Positions 54,638-64,000 of a stretch of 64,000 bases of DNA are shown here, piece after piece. The notes under the pieces were generated by a model. The model saw only the letters and a program-made list of their open reading frames with translations, did no database searches and was not told the DNA's origin. Where the stretch lies: assembly GCA_035610835.1 (NCBI GenBank), contig CM069446.1:70169062-70233061 (forward strand), in the 5' to 3' direction. How positions within the stretch are numbered: position 1 is the stretch's first letter; the number at the start of each line of letters is the position of its first letter. This DNA is from Ophiura sarsii. Its lineage: Eukaryota; Echinodermata; Ophiuroidea; Amphilepidida; Ophiuridae. Position numbers and translations under genes: made by a program.

Positions 54638-56031
54638 CAAAGAAGATTTTAACATCACACCCACAATGCATTGCGCGAACTCTAGATTTCCCCAAGATGC
54701 ATTTGGAGTGGATTACCCCTTATCGATACTCGTATCAATACGATTAGTGTCTAACCGATCACCTCATGTTTACCGATCACCGATCACCGATCATTTCCTC
54801 TTTGATCGGCCGATCCCGATCCGATCACCGATTAAATGCGCAAGTGAAGTGCAATGCAACAGTGCAACAGTTCATTTCCCTCGTGTGTGTTGCCGTACAT
54901 AGTGTATAAATATAGTAGCATTTGTGTACTTAGCAAAACGGATTATAACGAGTGAAAAACAAGTTCAAATTGTTTAAATAAAAAATATAATTATTTACTC
55001 TTTTTATTTATCGTGTTTACCTGGTCCATGTCTCTAAGGACACCTGTCAATCAAGTGTCAAGTCATTGTTTACATTTTACAAACGTTGTGTTTGCGTCCG
55101 ACCATGTGCGAGTTGAAGCTTTGCACACGACACGCTGGGTATTCCCACAATTCTTTCTTTGTTGCAAAAATACATCATAATTCATAAACACAGATACCTG
55201 ATAGTAAATTAATGTATTTGAGATTTTCAATATATTTAATTCTATCCATAAACCCGAAGTTTTAACTTAGTTTAGTGAATCTTTTAGTACATAGAAGTGA
55301 AACGTAGGTAGCCAATGACAAGCCTTGTTTGATAACGCCTTTGGCGGGCCATGACGGCCGGGTATTTCCCGTGATAAAAACGAAAACAAAACATTGAATG
55401 TTGCCGATCGAGCTAATCTGAAAACAGGCGAGTTTGAAAGGATTTGTACCCATAGGCTTCGCTAAATTCACCTGGATAAACTAATTAACTAGTATATGTT
55501 ACGTGAAGAAGTAAGAAGGCGAGTTTGAGAGGAATTTTAACGGAGAAAAGACGACATGATAAGCTTTTAATTGGGTTTTCATACTATAGTAATTGATCGG
55601 TTCATCAGATCGGTAGATGAAGGAATTTTGCCGATCACCGATCAGATCCCGATCAGACTTATATCGGGCCGATCGGGAAACTCCCGATCTGATCGGTTAG
55701 ACACTAAATACGATCGACATATCGTGACTTTTTGTCGCACATGACATGTATCGGAAAATTGATGGTTCCCCTGTCTTTTTGGTTTTCCAATAACTGTGAG
55801 TAAGTTGTTTACTAGCCGAGCTCTTAGGTATTAGAAAAAGGAAATAAGGATCACTGAGAACTTTCATTTATTGATGTAAACGAGAATCTAAGAGCTTGTA
55901 CAGCGATTGCGCCATAATGAAGCCATGATTTCGTGCATTTGTCTATGGTAACCGAGATGAATCGGGGACGAGATTTACGGCATTTTGCAAAGATTCAATG
56001 CATTGTGGTGCTGTCATTAAAATCTTCTTTG
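54638..56031. mobile_element. MITE flanked by a 34-bp direct repeat (host of the hAT element at 54745)
   Basis: Inverted ends CAAAGAAGATTTTAA... with ACCACAATGCATTG about 20 bases inside both sides. The flanks are a 34-base direct repeat, 54604-54637 and 56032-56065 (ATAAGACCCTAATAAATT...TTCATCC), with three mismatches. Without the nested hAT it is about 424 bp. No DNA transposon I know makes a duplication that long, so the flanks may be part of the unit or an earlier tandem repeat. Confidence 0.6.
54745..55706. mobile_element. hAT-type element, TSD AATACGAT, nested in a larger MITE
   Basis: Octamers AATACGAT at 54737-54744 and 55707-55714. Ends TAGTGTCTAACCGATC and GATCGGTTAGACACTA. Subterminal regions are packed with CCGATCACCGATCA words in opposite orientation, as expected of transposase-binding sites. 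No transposase frame; the middle is AT-rich. Confidence 0.88.
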
Positions 56032-56173
56032 ATAAGACCCTAATAAATTAATGAACAGTTCATCCATTCACCTCTCTCAAAAGAATTGCCAAAGCATTTA
56101 CCCCCCCCCCCCCCCCACTCCCCTTGGGAAAAATGACTGTCTAATTTGGTGATGTGGAGCGCACTGTGTCATA

Positions 56174-56379
56174 CTGTAAAAGCTTAAATTTTCGAGGTTT
56201 TATTTTCCCGCTTTCGCGCAAAATATTTGTCCGCAAAAATTATAACACGCGAACATATTGTTTTCAACATTCATGCAGTGCATCCAGACGGTCGTCCGCG
56301 AAAAAAACAATTCACGAAATGTCTATGATATCAAAAATGTCTATGATATCAAAATACGCGAAAATATTGGCTTTTACAG
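56174..56379. mobile_element. TA-flanked CTGTAAAAGC MITE, copy 3
   Basis: TA at 56172-56173 and 56380-56381. Ends CTGTAAAAGCTTAAATTTTC and GCGAAAATATTGGCTTTTAC. Contains ACACGCGAACATATTG and CATTCATGCAGTGCATCCAG, shared with copy 4. An 18-19 base direct repeat (ATGTCTATGATATCAAAA) occurs twice near 56320-56355. Confidence 0.75.
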
Positions 56380-56771
56380 TAGCTATTTTGGCTCAGAAGT
56401 GCAGTGATCCTGTATGGGTGCGTGCATGACAACATATAGTGCGTGGGTGCATTTGGGGCACCGTATACTTCTGTTGATAAAAACAAACAAGTTTTGAAAG
56501 CCCTTGAAAGTTATAATGATATTTTTATACTCTCTGTGCACACTTATCCTAAACCTTGAAATAGTTACCAATTATGGTTGTGGATCATAACGCATGCTAA
56601 ATTAATTGTTTCCCTTTCATTGAGTGATCGTGTTCAATTGCTACCCTCTTGCACAATGTTGTTTACTATTATCAGTGACAGTTAAGAATATGCTTAACTG
56701 TCACTGCTATTATTAGGCTCTACACATATAAGATATCAAAAAAACCCAGCAGGTGGTAGCTACGGTGTTAA

Positions 56772-57011
56772 CACTTTCCATGAGGCTATTAGTTTTACCA
56801 TTATACAAAACTGATTTTTCAGAAACCTTCCCCAATTTTCACAGTCCATCTCAAGGATTAGTAAACAAATACTAGGCATGTTTGTACTTATTTCAATGCA
56901 TTTCTCTAGGTGATTCCAAATATGGGAATGAAATTCAATAATTTTGACATTTTTGAAACATTTTGTGAAATTTTGGAATGTCGTCTGCAGCCGCCTGCCG
57001 CATGGAAAGTG
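56772..57011 (-). mobile_element. TTAA-type MITE, CACTTTCC family, copy 8 (reverse)
   Basis: TTAA at 56768-56771 and TTCA at 57012-57015. Starts CACTTTCCATGAGGCTATTA and ends GCCTGCCGCATGGAAAGTG. Family words are complete in reverse orientation. Confidence 0.8.
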
Positions 57012-57502
57012 TTCAGAAATCCCTAGTCCGGAAATATTCCTTTTGCTATTTTGCTAGATATGCATGTGTATGTGTGCCCTATCTACACAGGGTACTGTGT
57101 CATAGGTCTAGCCAAGCGCTGAAGGAATTTTGCTTTGGTATGGTAATTAACTGTGCGATTTAAGGGGATTTGGCATTGTTTGTCCGATTTCGGCGTCAAT
57201 GCATGCGGAGTGATAGCATCATATTTTTACATTTTCACGTAACGTTTTAAATGCGCGCCTGGTGCATCTTGTATTGTTGTCGCATCCTCTGTGTTACTGA
57301 ATGATGATAACGAAGACGTTTTGAATACAGGGCAAATGTCGCAACGCACAGCCCCATTTGACCTATTTCCACATGCAGCGCAGTATTGATGTGCGAGGGT
57401 GTGCATTGTTGGTTGAGCGTAGAATGTCACAGTCGCGATAATTTGTTTTGTGGATTGGAAGCCGGTGCTTACTTCTCTATTCTTAGAACCATACTATGAA
57501 TG

Positions 57503-57867
57503 CAGGGTTGTAGCCAGGACCATTTTAGTGCCGGGTAAATTTACTGACGGCGAACGGAGAAAGTGTAGCGAACGAAGTGCAGTAGATCATGGCATGTGAT
57601 CCAGAGGCCTTCTTAATGTCTTTTTAGGGTTTTTTAATGCACTTAGAGGGTTCCTGCCACATAATTTCTTGTTTTATGAGGCAGTTTAATGATTTTATCC
57701 ACAAATTGTTAAAAAATCAACCCAAAAAAAAGATTTTAAAAAAAAGATTTTTTTTTTTTTTTTTTTAGAGTGCCGGGCGCCCAGCCCATTTTGACCCCAA
57801 GTCCCAGGCGGATATTGTCAATGCCGGGCGGCCCTGCCCAGTGCCGCCCACCGTAGCTAGATCCCTG
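57503..57867. mobile_element. hAT-type MITE, TSD TATGAATG
   Basis: Octamers TATGAATG at 57495-57502 and 57868-57875. Ends CAGGGTTGTAGCCAGGA and CTAGATCCCTG, with GTAGCYAG next to each. An internal T run precedes GCCGGGCGCCCAGCCC-type words. Confidence 0.85.
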
Positions 57868-58092
57868 TATGAATGTACTAAATAATGGCAGCTACTTTAA
57901 CGAGAGCATCTGGTACTAAACCTGTAACACTTATTCTTACATTTGCATTAGGATTAGGAATCTTGTTAGCCACAGCCTTTATCCCATAATACTACAAAAT
58001 ATGAAATAAGATAGGAACTTTTGTTTTGTGCAGATCCGGCGATGTAAACTATGAAAGGCTGCAGGAATGTGTATGTTTCAAAAAATGATATA

Positions 58093-58322
58093 CACTGAGC
58101 CAAAAAAGAAACTTATACAAATTTAACAGATCACCATAGGGGCAGTGCACATTTCTCTTGTGTCATTGAAGCAAACAATTGGTTATTGACTGCCATTTGA
58201 AGCGATACATTGCAGTAATATTGTATCCAAATTTGGTACATTTTCATGCACAGAATATTATTTGGTGATCTGTTAAAATTGTATAAGTTTCTTTTTTTAT
58301 AAGTTTCTTTTTTGGCTCAGTG
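58093..58322. mobile_element. TA-flanked MITE with CACTGAGCCAAAAAAGAAAC ends
   Basis: TA at 58091-58092 and 58323-58324. Ends CACTGAGCCAAAAAAGAAAC and GGCTCAGTG. The inverted block AACTTATACAATTTTAACAG with GATCACC is mirrored inside. The right arm has a 19-base duplication of TATAAGTTTCTTTTT. Confidence 0.78.
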
Positions 58323-58329
58323 TAGGTTG

Positions 58330-58395
58330 GTTGAGGAAGTGAACCCGGGATTCCTGCGTGGAAGCTCTAGAGCATGGCCACTATGCTACACTAGA
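58330..58395 (-). repeat. Possible tRNA-like relic beside the MITE at 58093
   Basis: On the minus strand, GTGTAGCATAGTGGCCATG resembles an A box and GGGTTCACTTCC a B box about 35 bases later, with a CTTCCAC anticodon-loop-like stretch between. It could be a SINE head. No full cloverleaf was verified. Confidence 0.3.
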
Positions 58396-58679
58396 CTAAC
58401 TGTTTTGGCAAAGTCATTGATAAAGATATAGTATAGAGATAATCAAGCATCACATTTCTTACGCGTTTCTGATCCCCATACTTCTTTCAAAATTAAAACA
58501 ATGAAGCGATTAGCATTTTAAACAATGGGAATTGTTCATTAGGACTCTAGCTTCTTGTGGGTGCTGTTCAATCTCTAATCGCTCCAGTATTATGTGCGCT
58601 AGGGCTGTGACAATTAAGCGCAAAATGGCGCAAGTTGTGTGGTGGTTCCATGTTTAAAATGATATGCGATGCGGGAAGA

Positions 58680-59056
58680 TCAAGCCAAAATTGTTGGATT
58701 GCCCTTTCCTGACCGACCGTAACAATCGGGAAAACTCAGTCGCGTTTTTTATTTTTTTAATTTTTTGATTGAAAACAAAAGTTATAATAAAAGAGCATTT
58801 TTGAACTTTTTTTTAGAAATTCCAAATTTGTCACCTAAATGATCTCAATTGACCCTTATGTGACCCCACTCTGAAATATTTATTTTCCATGCCACCAGAC
58901 TTTGTCTTTTTAATATCGAAATTTAGTTAAATTATAAACCTCGGTGTATGTATTCCAGTGTGATTTTTTCATTCTTTTGAATCAAAAATTGAATTACTGA
59001 CCCAAAACAATTTGAGGTGAAAGGTCAATCTAAACTTCTTTTTTTGTTAGGCCTCA
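58680..59056. mobile_element. GGCC-A(n) family element, eroded
   Basis: Left TTGTTGGATTGCCC with TGACCGACCGTAACAATCGG. Right AAAGGTCAATCTAAACTTCT then TTTTTGTTAGGCCT. AT-rich middle with a run of A/T. Confidence 0.45.
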
Positions 59057-59646
59057 ACAAGGCTGCTGTGCTTGTTAACTCCCATAGCAGCTATTCTTGT
59101 AAATCAATTGTGTGAGTGAGTGGGCAGGTCTCTTGTTTTGTCATTTTAGTGTAATTTGGTTTCAGTAGTCATAATATGTGTCATAGGGTTGACATGCTGT
59201 CCTGCTGTATGGTTAAAAAAAGATTTTATTTAATCAGAAGCGATCACGTATTTCCCAACTGTTTTTCCCCTTTCATTAAACTTAACTTTGAGTCAAATAA
59301 AATAATTGTGGTAGTGACTTATGGCCAAAAAAGATCTGTCTAACATACATGTACATTAATTACCCCGTGCGCATAAGTAGAGTCACTTATGCAGCATAAC
59401 CCTACATGATGAGCCTAATTTTTTTCTTCTTCCTAGTTTTCAAAAATAAATGGCTCTGAAAGGGAGGAGAAAAAAATGGGTCAAAACACAATAAAAAAGA
59501 ATTTCTGCATTTAGCATACCTATTCTCCCAAATTTATGTGAGGCGGATCTTTTTTAGGCCTATAACACTAACAGAAGTTTGTTTACTGATCAATGTGCAA
59601 GTGAAATCCATCTTTTACAAGAACCAATGGAGTATATGTGGAATAA

Positions 59647-60602
59647 CCCTAACTCTAACCCCCATTTTTTTCCAGATTTTTTTTTTCAACATCGAAAAGT
59701 GACCCAAAATATCACCCCGATCCCCCGCGGGATTTGAACCACGGACCTCAAGCACCAGCGGCTTGTGATTGATTCCTCACTTCACAATGGCTGCCAAGGC
59801 TACTTGGCGCAGTATATACTGCGCCATGTATATGGGCGGGTCCAATTTTTTCATCGTAAAACTTCCACGCCAGGTGGAACAAACTTTCTCAGTCGTGGTA
59901 TTTTGTGGTATACAGGGTGAGTCAAAAAAAAGTGTACTCAACTTCAGCGATTTTTTTAGAAAAAAATATTAGTTTGTTTTCAAAACAATTTACTACGGTA
60001 TAAAGACAAATCAATTAGCTTTAATATGAATTTTGTCTGGTTTGGAGTGGTTGAGGGAAACTTATTTTACACTGTTTTGAATAAAAGTGACCAATTTAAT
60101 GTCCGAACACGCTTCCAGATCTTGACCATTATATTTCATAAGATACGACCAATAAAAAATTACAATACCGACAGCGAAAGGATCAATTCCTTTGTTATGA
60201 AATGATTAAAATGTGGTAATTGTGTCATAAATAGGCCTTAAAAAGCTGTCTATTGTTTTAATCTATTAGGAGACAATTTTGAACAAGTCTATTGTCTACT
60301 TAATTCTTTTAATAAACAAGATGTGTAATGTTTTACATCATAATCCTAGTAAACATTATTAAGCTCGTTAAGCTTGAAATTAAAAACCGTGTTTTTTGTG
60401 AAAAAACAGCTCCTGTACAGAAATAGTCATATTTACTTAACGGTATCATCAAATAGCGTGATTTTTTTCCAGATGGTAGCAAATAAATGGCGCAATCATT
60501 TAAAGTTGTGTTTACCTTGATTTTGTGGTCAGAAATATATATTTTTATTTTTTCAATTAGGGTAAACTCTTTTTTGACTCACCCTGTATGGTAGGGTTTA
60601 GG
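59647..60602 (-). mobile_element. TTAA-type MITE carrying a tRNA-like pol III promoter, copy 3 (split by a mariner MITE)
   Basis: ATAA at both sides (59643-59646, 60603-60606), with ends CCCTAACTCTAACCCCC and, reversed, CCTAAACCCTACC. On the minus strand the B box is GGTTCAAATCC within GTGGTTCAAATCCCGCGG. A perfect 22-base palindrome at 59805-59826 occupies the place of the hairpin of copy 2. The element is interrupted at a TA by the 674-bp element 59913-60586. Without that insert and one TA it is about 280 bp, close to copy 2. Confidence 0.65.
59913..60586. mobile_element. Tc1/mariner-like MITE (CAGGGTGAGTCA ends) inside the tRNA-bearing MITE
   Basis: TA at 59911-59912 and 60587-60588, with inverted ends CAGGGTGAGTCAAAAAA and TTTTTTGACTCACCCTG. 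The same ends and TA flanks occur in the 377-bp element at 12647. The TA duplication is the signature of the Tc1/mariner superfamily. No transposase frame is visible. Confidence 0.75.
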
Positions 60603-60788
60603 ATAAAGCCTCGTTAAATAAGATGTACCTTCATGAAGAATACATACACGTAGAAACCACCTGTAGGTGTATCATCTCACATGAATGAATGAATCTTGGA
60701 AATTTAGAGGGAAAATACAGAATTACGTAAGATAATGGAGAAAAATGTAGCCCTCTTTCTGGGAAATTTTGTTTCTCCTCCTCCCCTC

Positions 60789-61122
60789 CAGTGACATAGC
60801 CAGAGGGGGAGGGGCGATCGCCCACCAACATTTGAGCTGTGTCGGTTGAGATTGGCTCTGTCAGTTCACTTGTCAAGGAAAATCATAAAATTATGACAGA
60901 CAAAAGTACGAAGATGGACATTTTTGCACGCATGTGTACGTGCCCACAAAATAGATTTACAGTGTTTTAAAACACATTTAAAGCAAAAATATACCTCAAT
61001 CATGGAAAAACATGGTATAAAATAGCACATTTTCTAGCGTGCATTTGTTTTAGTCGGTGAAGTATTGTCGGTTGACTTTTAATTTTCGCCTCACCAATAT
61101 GAAAAACCTAGCTATGCCACTG
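60789..61122. mobile_element. hAT-like MITE (CAGTGACATAGCC ends)
   Basis: Ends CAGTGACATAGCCAGAGG and CTAGCTATGCCACTG. The flanking octamers CTCCCCTC and CCCCCACC match at six of eight bases in a C-rich site. The first ~90 bases match the fragment at 13225 (CCAGAGGGG, TGTGTCGGTTGA, CTGTC). Confidence 0.65.
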
Positions 61123-61130
61123 CCCCCACC

Positions 61131-62499
61131 CCCACCGCAATTGGAGACCCTACAGTTATGCCACAAGCCCACAAACTCAATCTATCAATAGGTTATCGCA
61201 CCCTTCCATGGATTTTTTAGTTGTCAATACAAATTTCTTCACTTTGCAGTCCTGTCTGACCCGAACTAATGCAAGACTTTTGACGATGGGTACACCTATA
61301 ACACCTTTATGTCAGGATCGGGTCATTAACTCTTAGGTCGGTATGCATGAAACAAGTTAGACCAGGCTAGGTTTTACTGTTTCTAAACTTTTAAATTTGA
61401 CTTAAGTTATATTCAGGCTGTGTGTAAACAGGTCCTAAATTTGTTTCCGATGTCGAATTCATAACCGGGGATTGTTTCCTAATTGGTTCTATTTGTCCAC
61501 CAAACGGAGACGAATAGAACTAGTAATGGTTTTGTACTTCAGAGCCACCTGTGTGTGAAATTGGCTAATCACTTTGACTTGTTGATTTTGAACTAGTTGA
61601 GTCCGAATTTCAAGTTTGTCCTTTCTGGTGTCGCTAAGGCCAGAGTTAAAATTGTACTGTCCAAGAGAATGATGTCTCGGCTCTTGACCAATGAAATCAG
61701 ACAGGGACTGATGAAAAAACCCATTATTTTTTATTTCCCCACGTATTTGAAAATTATGATTTTTACATTTTGAGAAAGAAGGTAAAGTAAAGTCACTGAA
61801 ATTGACCACAATTTTAAAATGTCTTCAACATTTCTTCAGAAAATGGTCAAAATGTGCAAACCTGTTAAAAAACACTTTAAAATATGCACATTCTACATGT
61901 ATCTTGGTCAGGCCTATTGAATAGGTTTTTATCAGCCCTAAGCTAAGGCTACACACAAAAAAAAACCTTGTTCTCAGGTAGCGTCGGTCGCAATTTCCAT
62001 AAAAATAAATTAAAATATTCAACATTTTTGACAGGCTTTATCTTGTGGCCTAAAAGTAAAATTCAAATGAAATGAAAAGAATATCATCATACCATACAGA
62101 GATGTCGGCAAGTTGCCTCTTTATTTTGTCCGCCAAATTAAATTTGACGTACAGGTGCAGATCTCAAAATTAAAATGTATTTTAGTTTTATTTCGATTTT
62201 TATAAAATTTTAAATTTACCCACCCCCTTGTTTACATTTTATTGGCTTTTTAAGTAATTTCCATTTTTTCCTCAGAAATCTTCAGTTTGTTGCTTTGGAA
62301 AATTATAAAATATGAGCATGTTTATATTCACTTTTATCACTCTTTACTTAAATTAAATCGCATTTGTTGTGGCTTTAAAAAATGCAATTTTAAAATGGGC
62401 TTTGGGCTTTGCATTGGACCTGATTGGAGTAAAACCTGTTCTAGAGGATTTTGTAAAAAAAGGTAATTTCAAGACCATAGTTTTTCCTAATCTAGCTTA
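61131..62499. other. No gene seen
   Basis: AT-rich. GCTACACACAAAAAAAAACC with TTGTTCTCAGGTAGCGTCGG at ~61946 is a probable diverged GTAGAACAGGG-family end. The 106-codon minus frame is not recognised. Confidence 0.45.
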
Positions 62500-62810
62500 G
62501 GCCAAAAAAAAAAAATTGTTTGATTGTCCTCGTCCGCCTGACCCTCTTAATCATTCCGACCAAAAAACTTCTTTGATTTTTTTTTTTTTTTTTTTGAAAT
62601 GTTTTTTTTTTTTTTTTGAAATTTCATTTTTTTACAAATATTAGTCGAAAATCAAAATTTTCATTTTTCATTTTTCATTTTTCAGTACATCTCATTTTAC
62701 TTATGGTACCTGAAAAAAGGGCAAAGTGAGAAAAAAAACACCCCCTTTTCCCGACCGACCTACCCAACTTTTAAAAGTGATGTATGGACAATCAAACAAT
62801 TTTTTTTTGC
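62500..62810. mobile_element. GGCC-A(n) family element, counterpart of 7981
   Basis: TTAGGCCAAAAAAAAAAAAT, TGTTTGATTGTCCTCGTCCG, then CGACCGACCTACCCAACTTT and GGACAATCAAAC near 62788. The final GGCCT is replaced by GCTTTATAG, so the right end is eroded. Confidence 0.65.
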
Positions 62811-62875
62811 TTTATAGTGTAAAAGATAGTGATCTCTATGAAACTTGATGTGGTTTAAGATCAAGTTCGATAATA

Positions 62876-63133
62876 AGGCCTAAAAAAAAAGGTTTGATTG
62901 GCGTAAACATAGAAAGAAAAAAAAGGGTAGGTAGGTCGGATTTCTTTTAATTTTAAAATCTATAAAACGTCTATGAAATTTTATATACCAGCACACATAC
63001 CATACAGACATAAACAAATGGCACAAATACACATTTTCACTGTGTTTTTTTCTTTTTCTCACACACACATAAAAAAAAAGAAATTAAAAAAATTTGGGTT
63101 ACGGACGCCAATCAAACAATTTTTTTTAGGCCT
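62876..63133. mobile_element. GGCCT-A(n) family foldback element, second copy of the 7211 type
   Basis: AGGCCTAAAAAAAAAGGTTT, GATTGGCGTAAACATAG, GGTAGGTAGGTCGGATTT and, at the right, GGACGCCAATCAAAC then TTTTTTTAGGCCT. The middle is the reverse complement of 7380-7480. Confidence 0.75.
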
Positions 63134-64000
63134 AATTGAGTGGATAGAGGTCATACTGATAGTGACAATGGGAACAGTAGTTGATACATAAAATGTTACA
63201 TTGTATCATGATTATTGGACATTGTTGTCCCGATAACACTGTCGGGTAACATTGTATGTATTCATCTGGGGGGGGGGGGGGGGGGATATGAGGTTATGGG
63301 GATGTGCAGCCAATTAGGGTCCCATTTTTCACCCTCTGGTAAATGGATGACCCCTTTTCAAAACCATTTTTGGTAAATTTATGGGTCTTTAATCCTTAGC
63401 TATTTTTCATCGACATTTTAGCAAAACCTGTTAAATATATAAGGAATATTATCGGTTTCCGTTAAACATATGGGTCTATTTCCCCCATGAAAAATTGTTA
63501 AATGTTTGGGTCAATTTTCATTTTGCCAGCAGCACATCCTTACCAAAAAAAGATCTGAGTACCCCCCTCAGGTATTCATGACCAGCAATGAACGAACATT
63601 TAGGAATTTGTTTAAGGTAGCTAACTCGGCTCCTACACCACTACAGAAAAACTGCTGCAAAACCAAATCAATTATATCTATACTCTTTATACTGATACCA
63701 CAGTAAAGATAAGTCTTTCCTCTACCTATTTCAGGACTTTCGGATCATTTTTGAAATTTCTTATGTTTTTCTTTATTTTTTGAAAATTCCCTAAATTTTC
63801 ACCTTCTGGAATTTCTGTAGACTAAACAAAAGGTGCTATGGCCATGAAACTTATAAGCATATTACCTAAATTCTCTCGTGAGTTTTTGCAAATACAGTGT
63901 TACTTTTTTTTTGATTTTAGGGAAATTTTCAAAAGGCTGTAAAAAGTTCTAGAAACACTTAATTAGTAAAAACTAACGAGATTACTTTCTAAACTTAATT
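63134..64000. other. No gene seen
   Basis: Holds a G run at 63270-63285 and phrases of the type GGGTCCCATTTTTCACCC and TATGGGTCTATTT, reminiscent of the foldback block at 22998-23320. No open frame with a recognisable product. Confidence 0.45.

Overview
This window looks like gene-poor, AT-rich nuclear DNA from an invertebrate animal. The evidence is a secreted fibrinogen-domain lectin gene, tRNA-like and LINE-derived repeats, and a very dense load of short non-autonomous DNA transposons. A marine deuterostome (echinoderm-like) is my best guess, by inference only. There is no bacterial operon structure, rRNA gene or CRISPR array.

The only substantial protein-coding locus is at 39434-40931 (+). 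It encodes a signal peptide, an N-glycosylated repetitive stalk and a C-terminal fibrinogen-related domain (FReD). The reading frame is broken twice, near 40137 and near 40710, so it is either a recent pseudogene or an assembly with two indels. About 1.3 kb upstream (38062-38189) lies a decayed fragment of the same coding sequence. A ~140-150 bp upstream repeat is present three times (37457, 39008, 39146). Together these suggest an old local duplication of the gene with its upstream region. A short candidate first coding exon with a strong splice donor lies at 43948-44008 (+). Other coding traces are transposon relics: a LINE pol C-terminal fragment at 10455-10670 (-), a possible hAT-type transposase tail at 32190-32320 (+), and an inverted pair of LINE fragments at 51990-52680.

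The rest is layered repeats. Nine elements have the hAT signature (8-bp target duplication, mostly CAG-type ends): 2238, 5631, 18432, 25112, 26492, 30186, 33191, 54745 and 57503. Several TTAA-flanked families are present: a ~240-bp family with eight copies (4257, 8655, 11480, 25673, 34470, 38711, 41645, 56772), a long-hairpin family (11682, 30865, 41030 plus fragments), single types at 14088, 23487 and 44745, and a three-copy family carrying a tRNA-like pol III promoter (38280, 46839, 59647). TA-flanked Tc1/mariner-like MITEs, two PIF/Harbinger-like elements, a 2.4-kb foldback element (27187-29603) and families with GGCCT-A(n) or GTAGAACAGGG ends make up much of the remainder. Minisatellites lie at 2905-3990 (~68 bp), 32510-33970 (~83 bp) and 47891-48290 (exactly 8 x 50 bp).

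Many elements sit inside one another, and in several cases the uninterrupted target can be read from another copy in the same window. Long pure G/C runs (up to 72 C) occur mostly inside the transposons. I see no intact transposase, so every DNA element here would need enzymes supplied from elsewhere.
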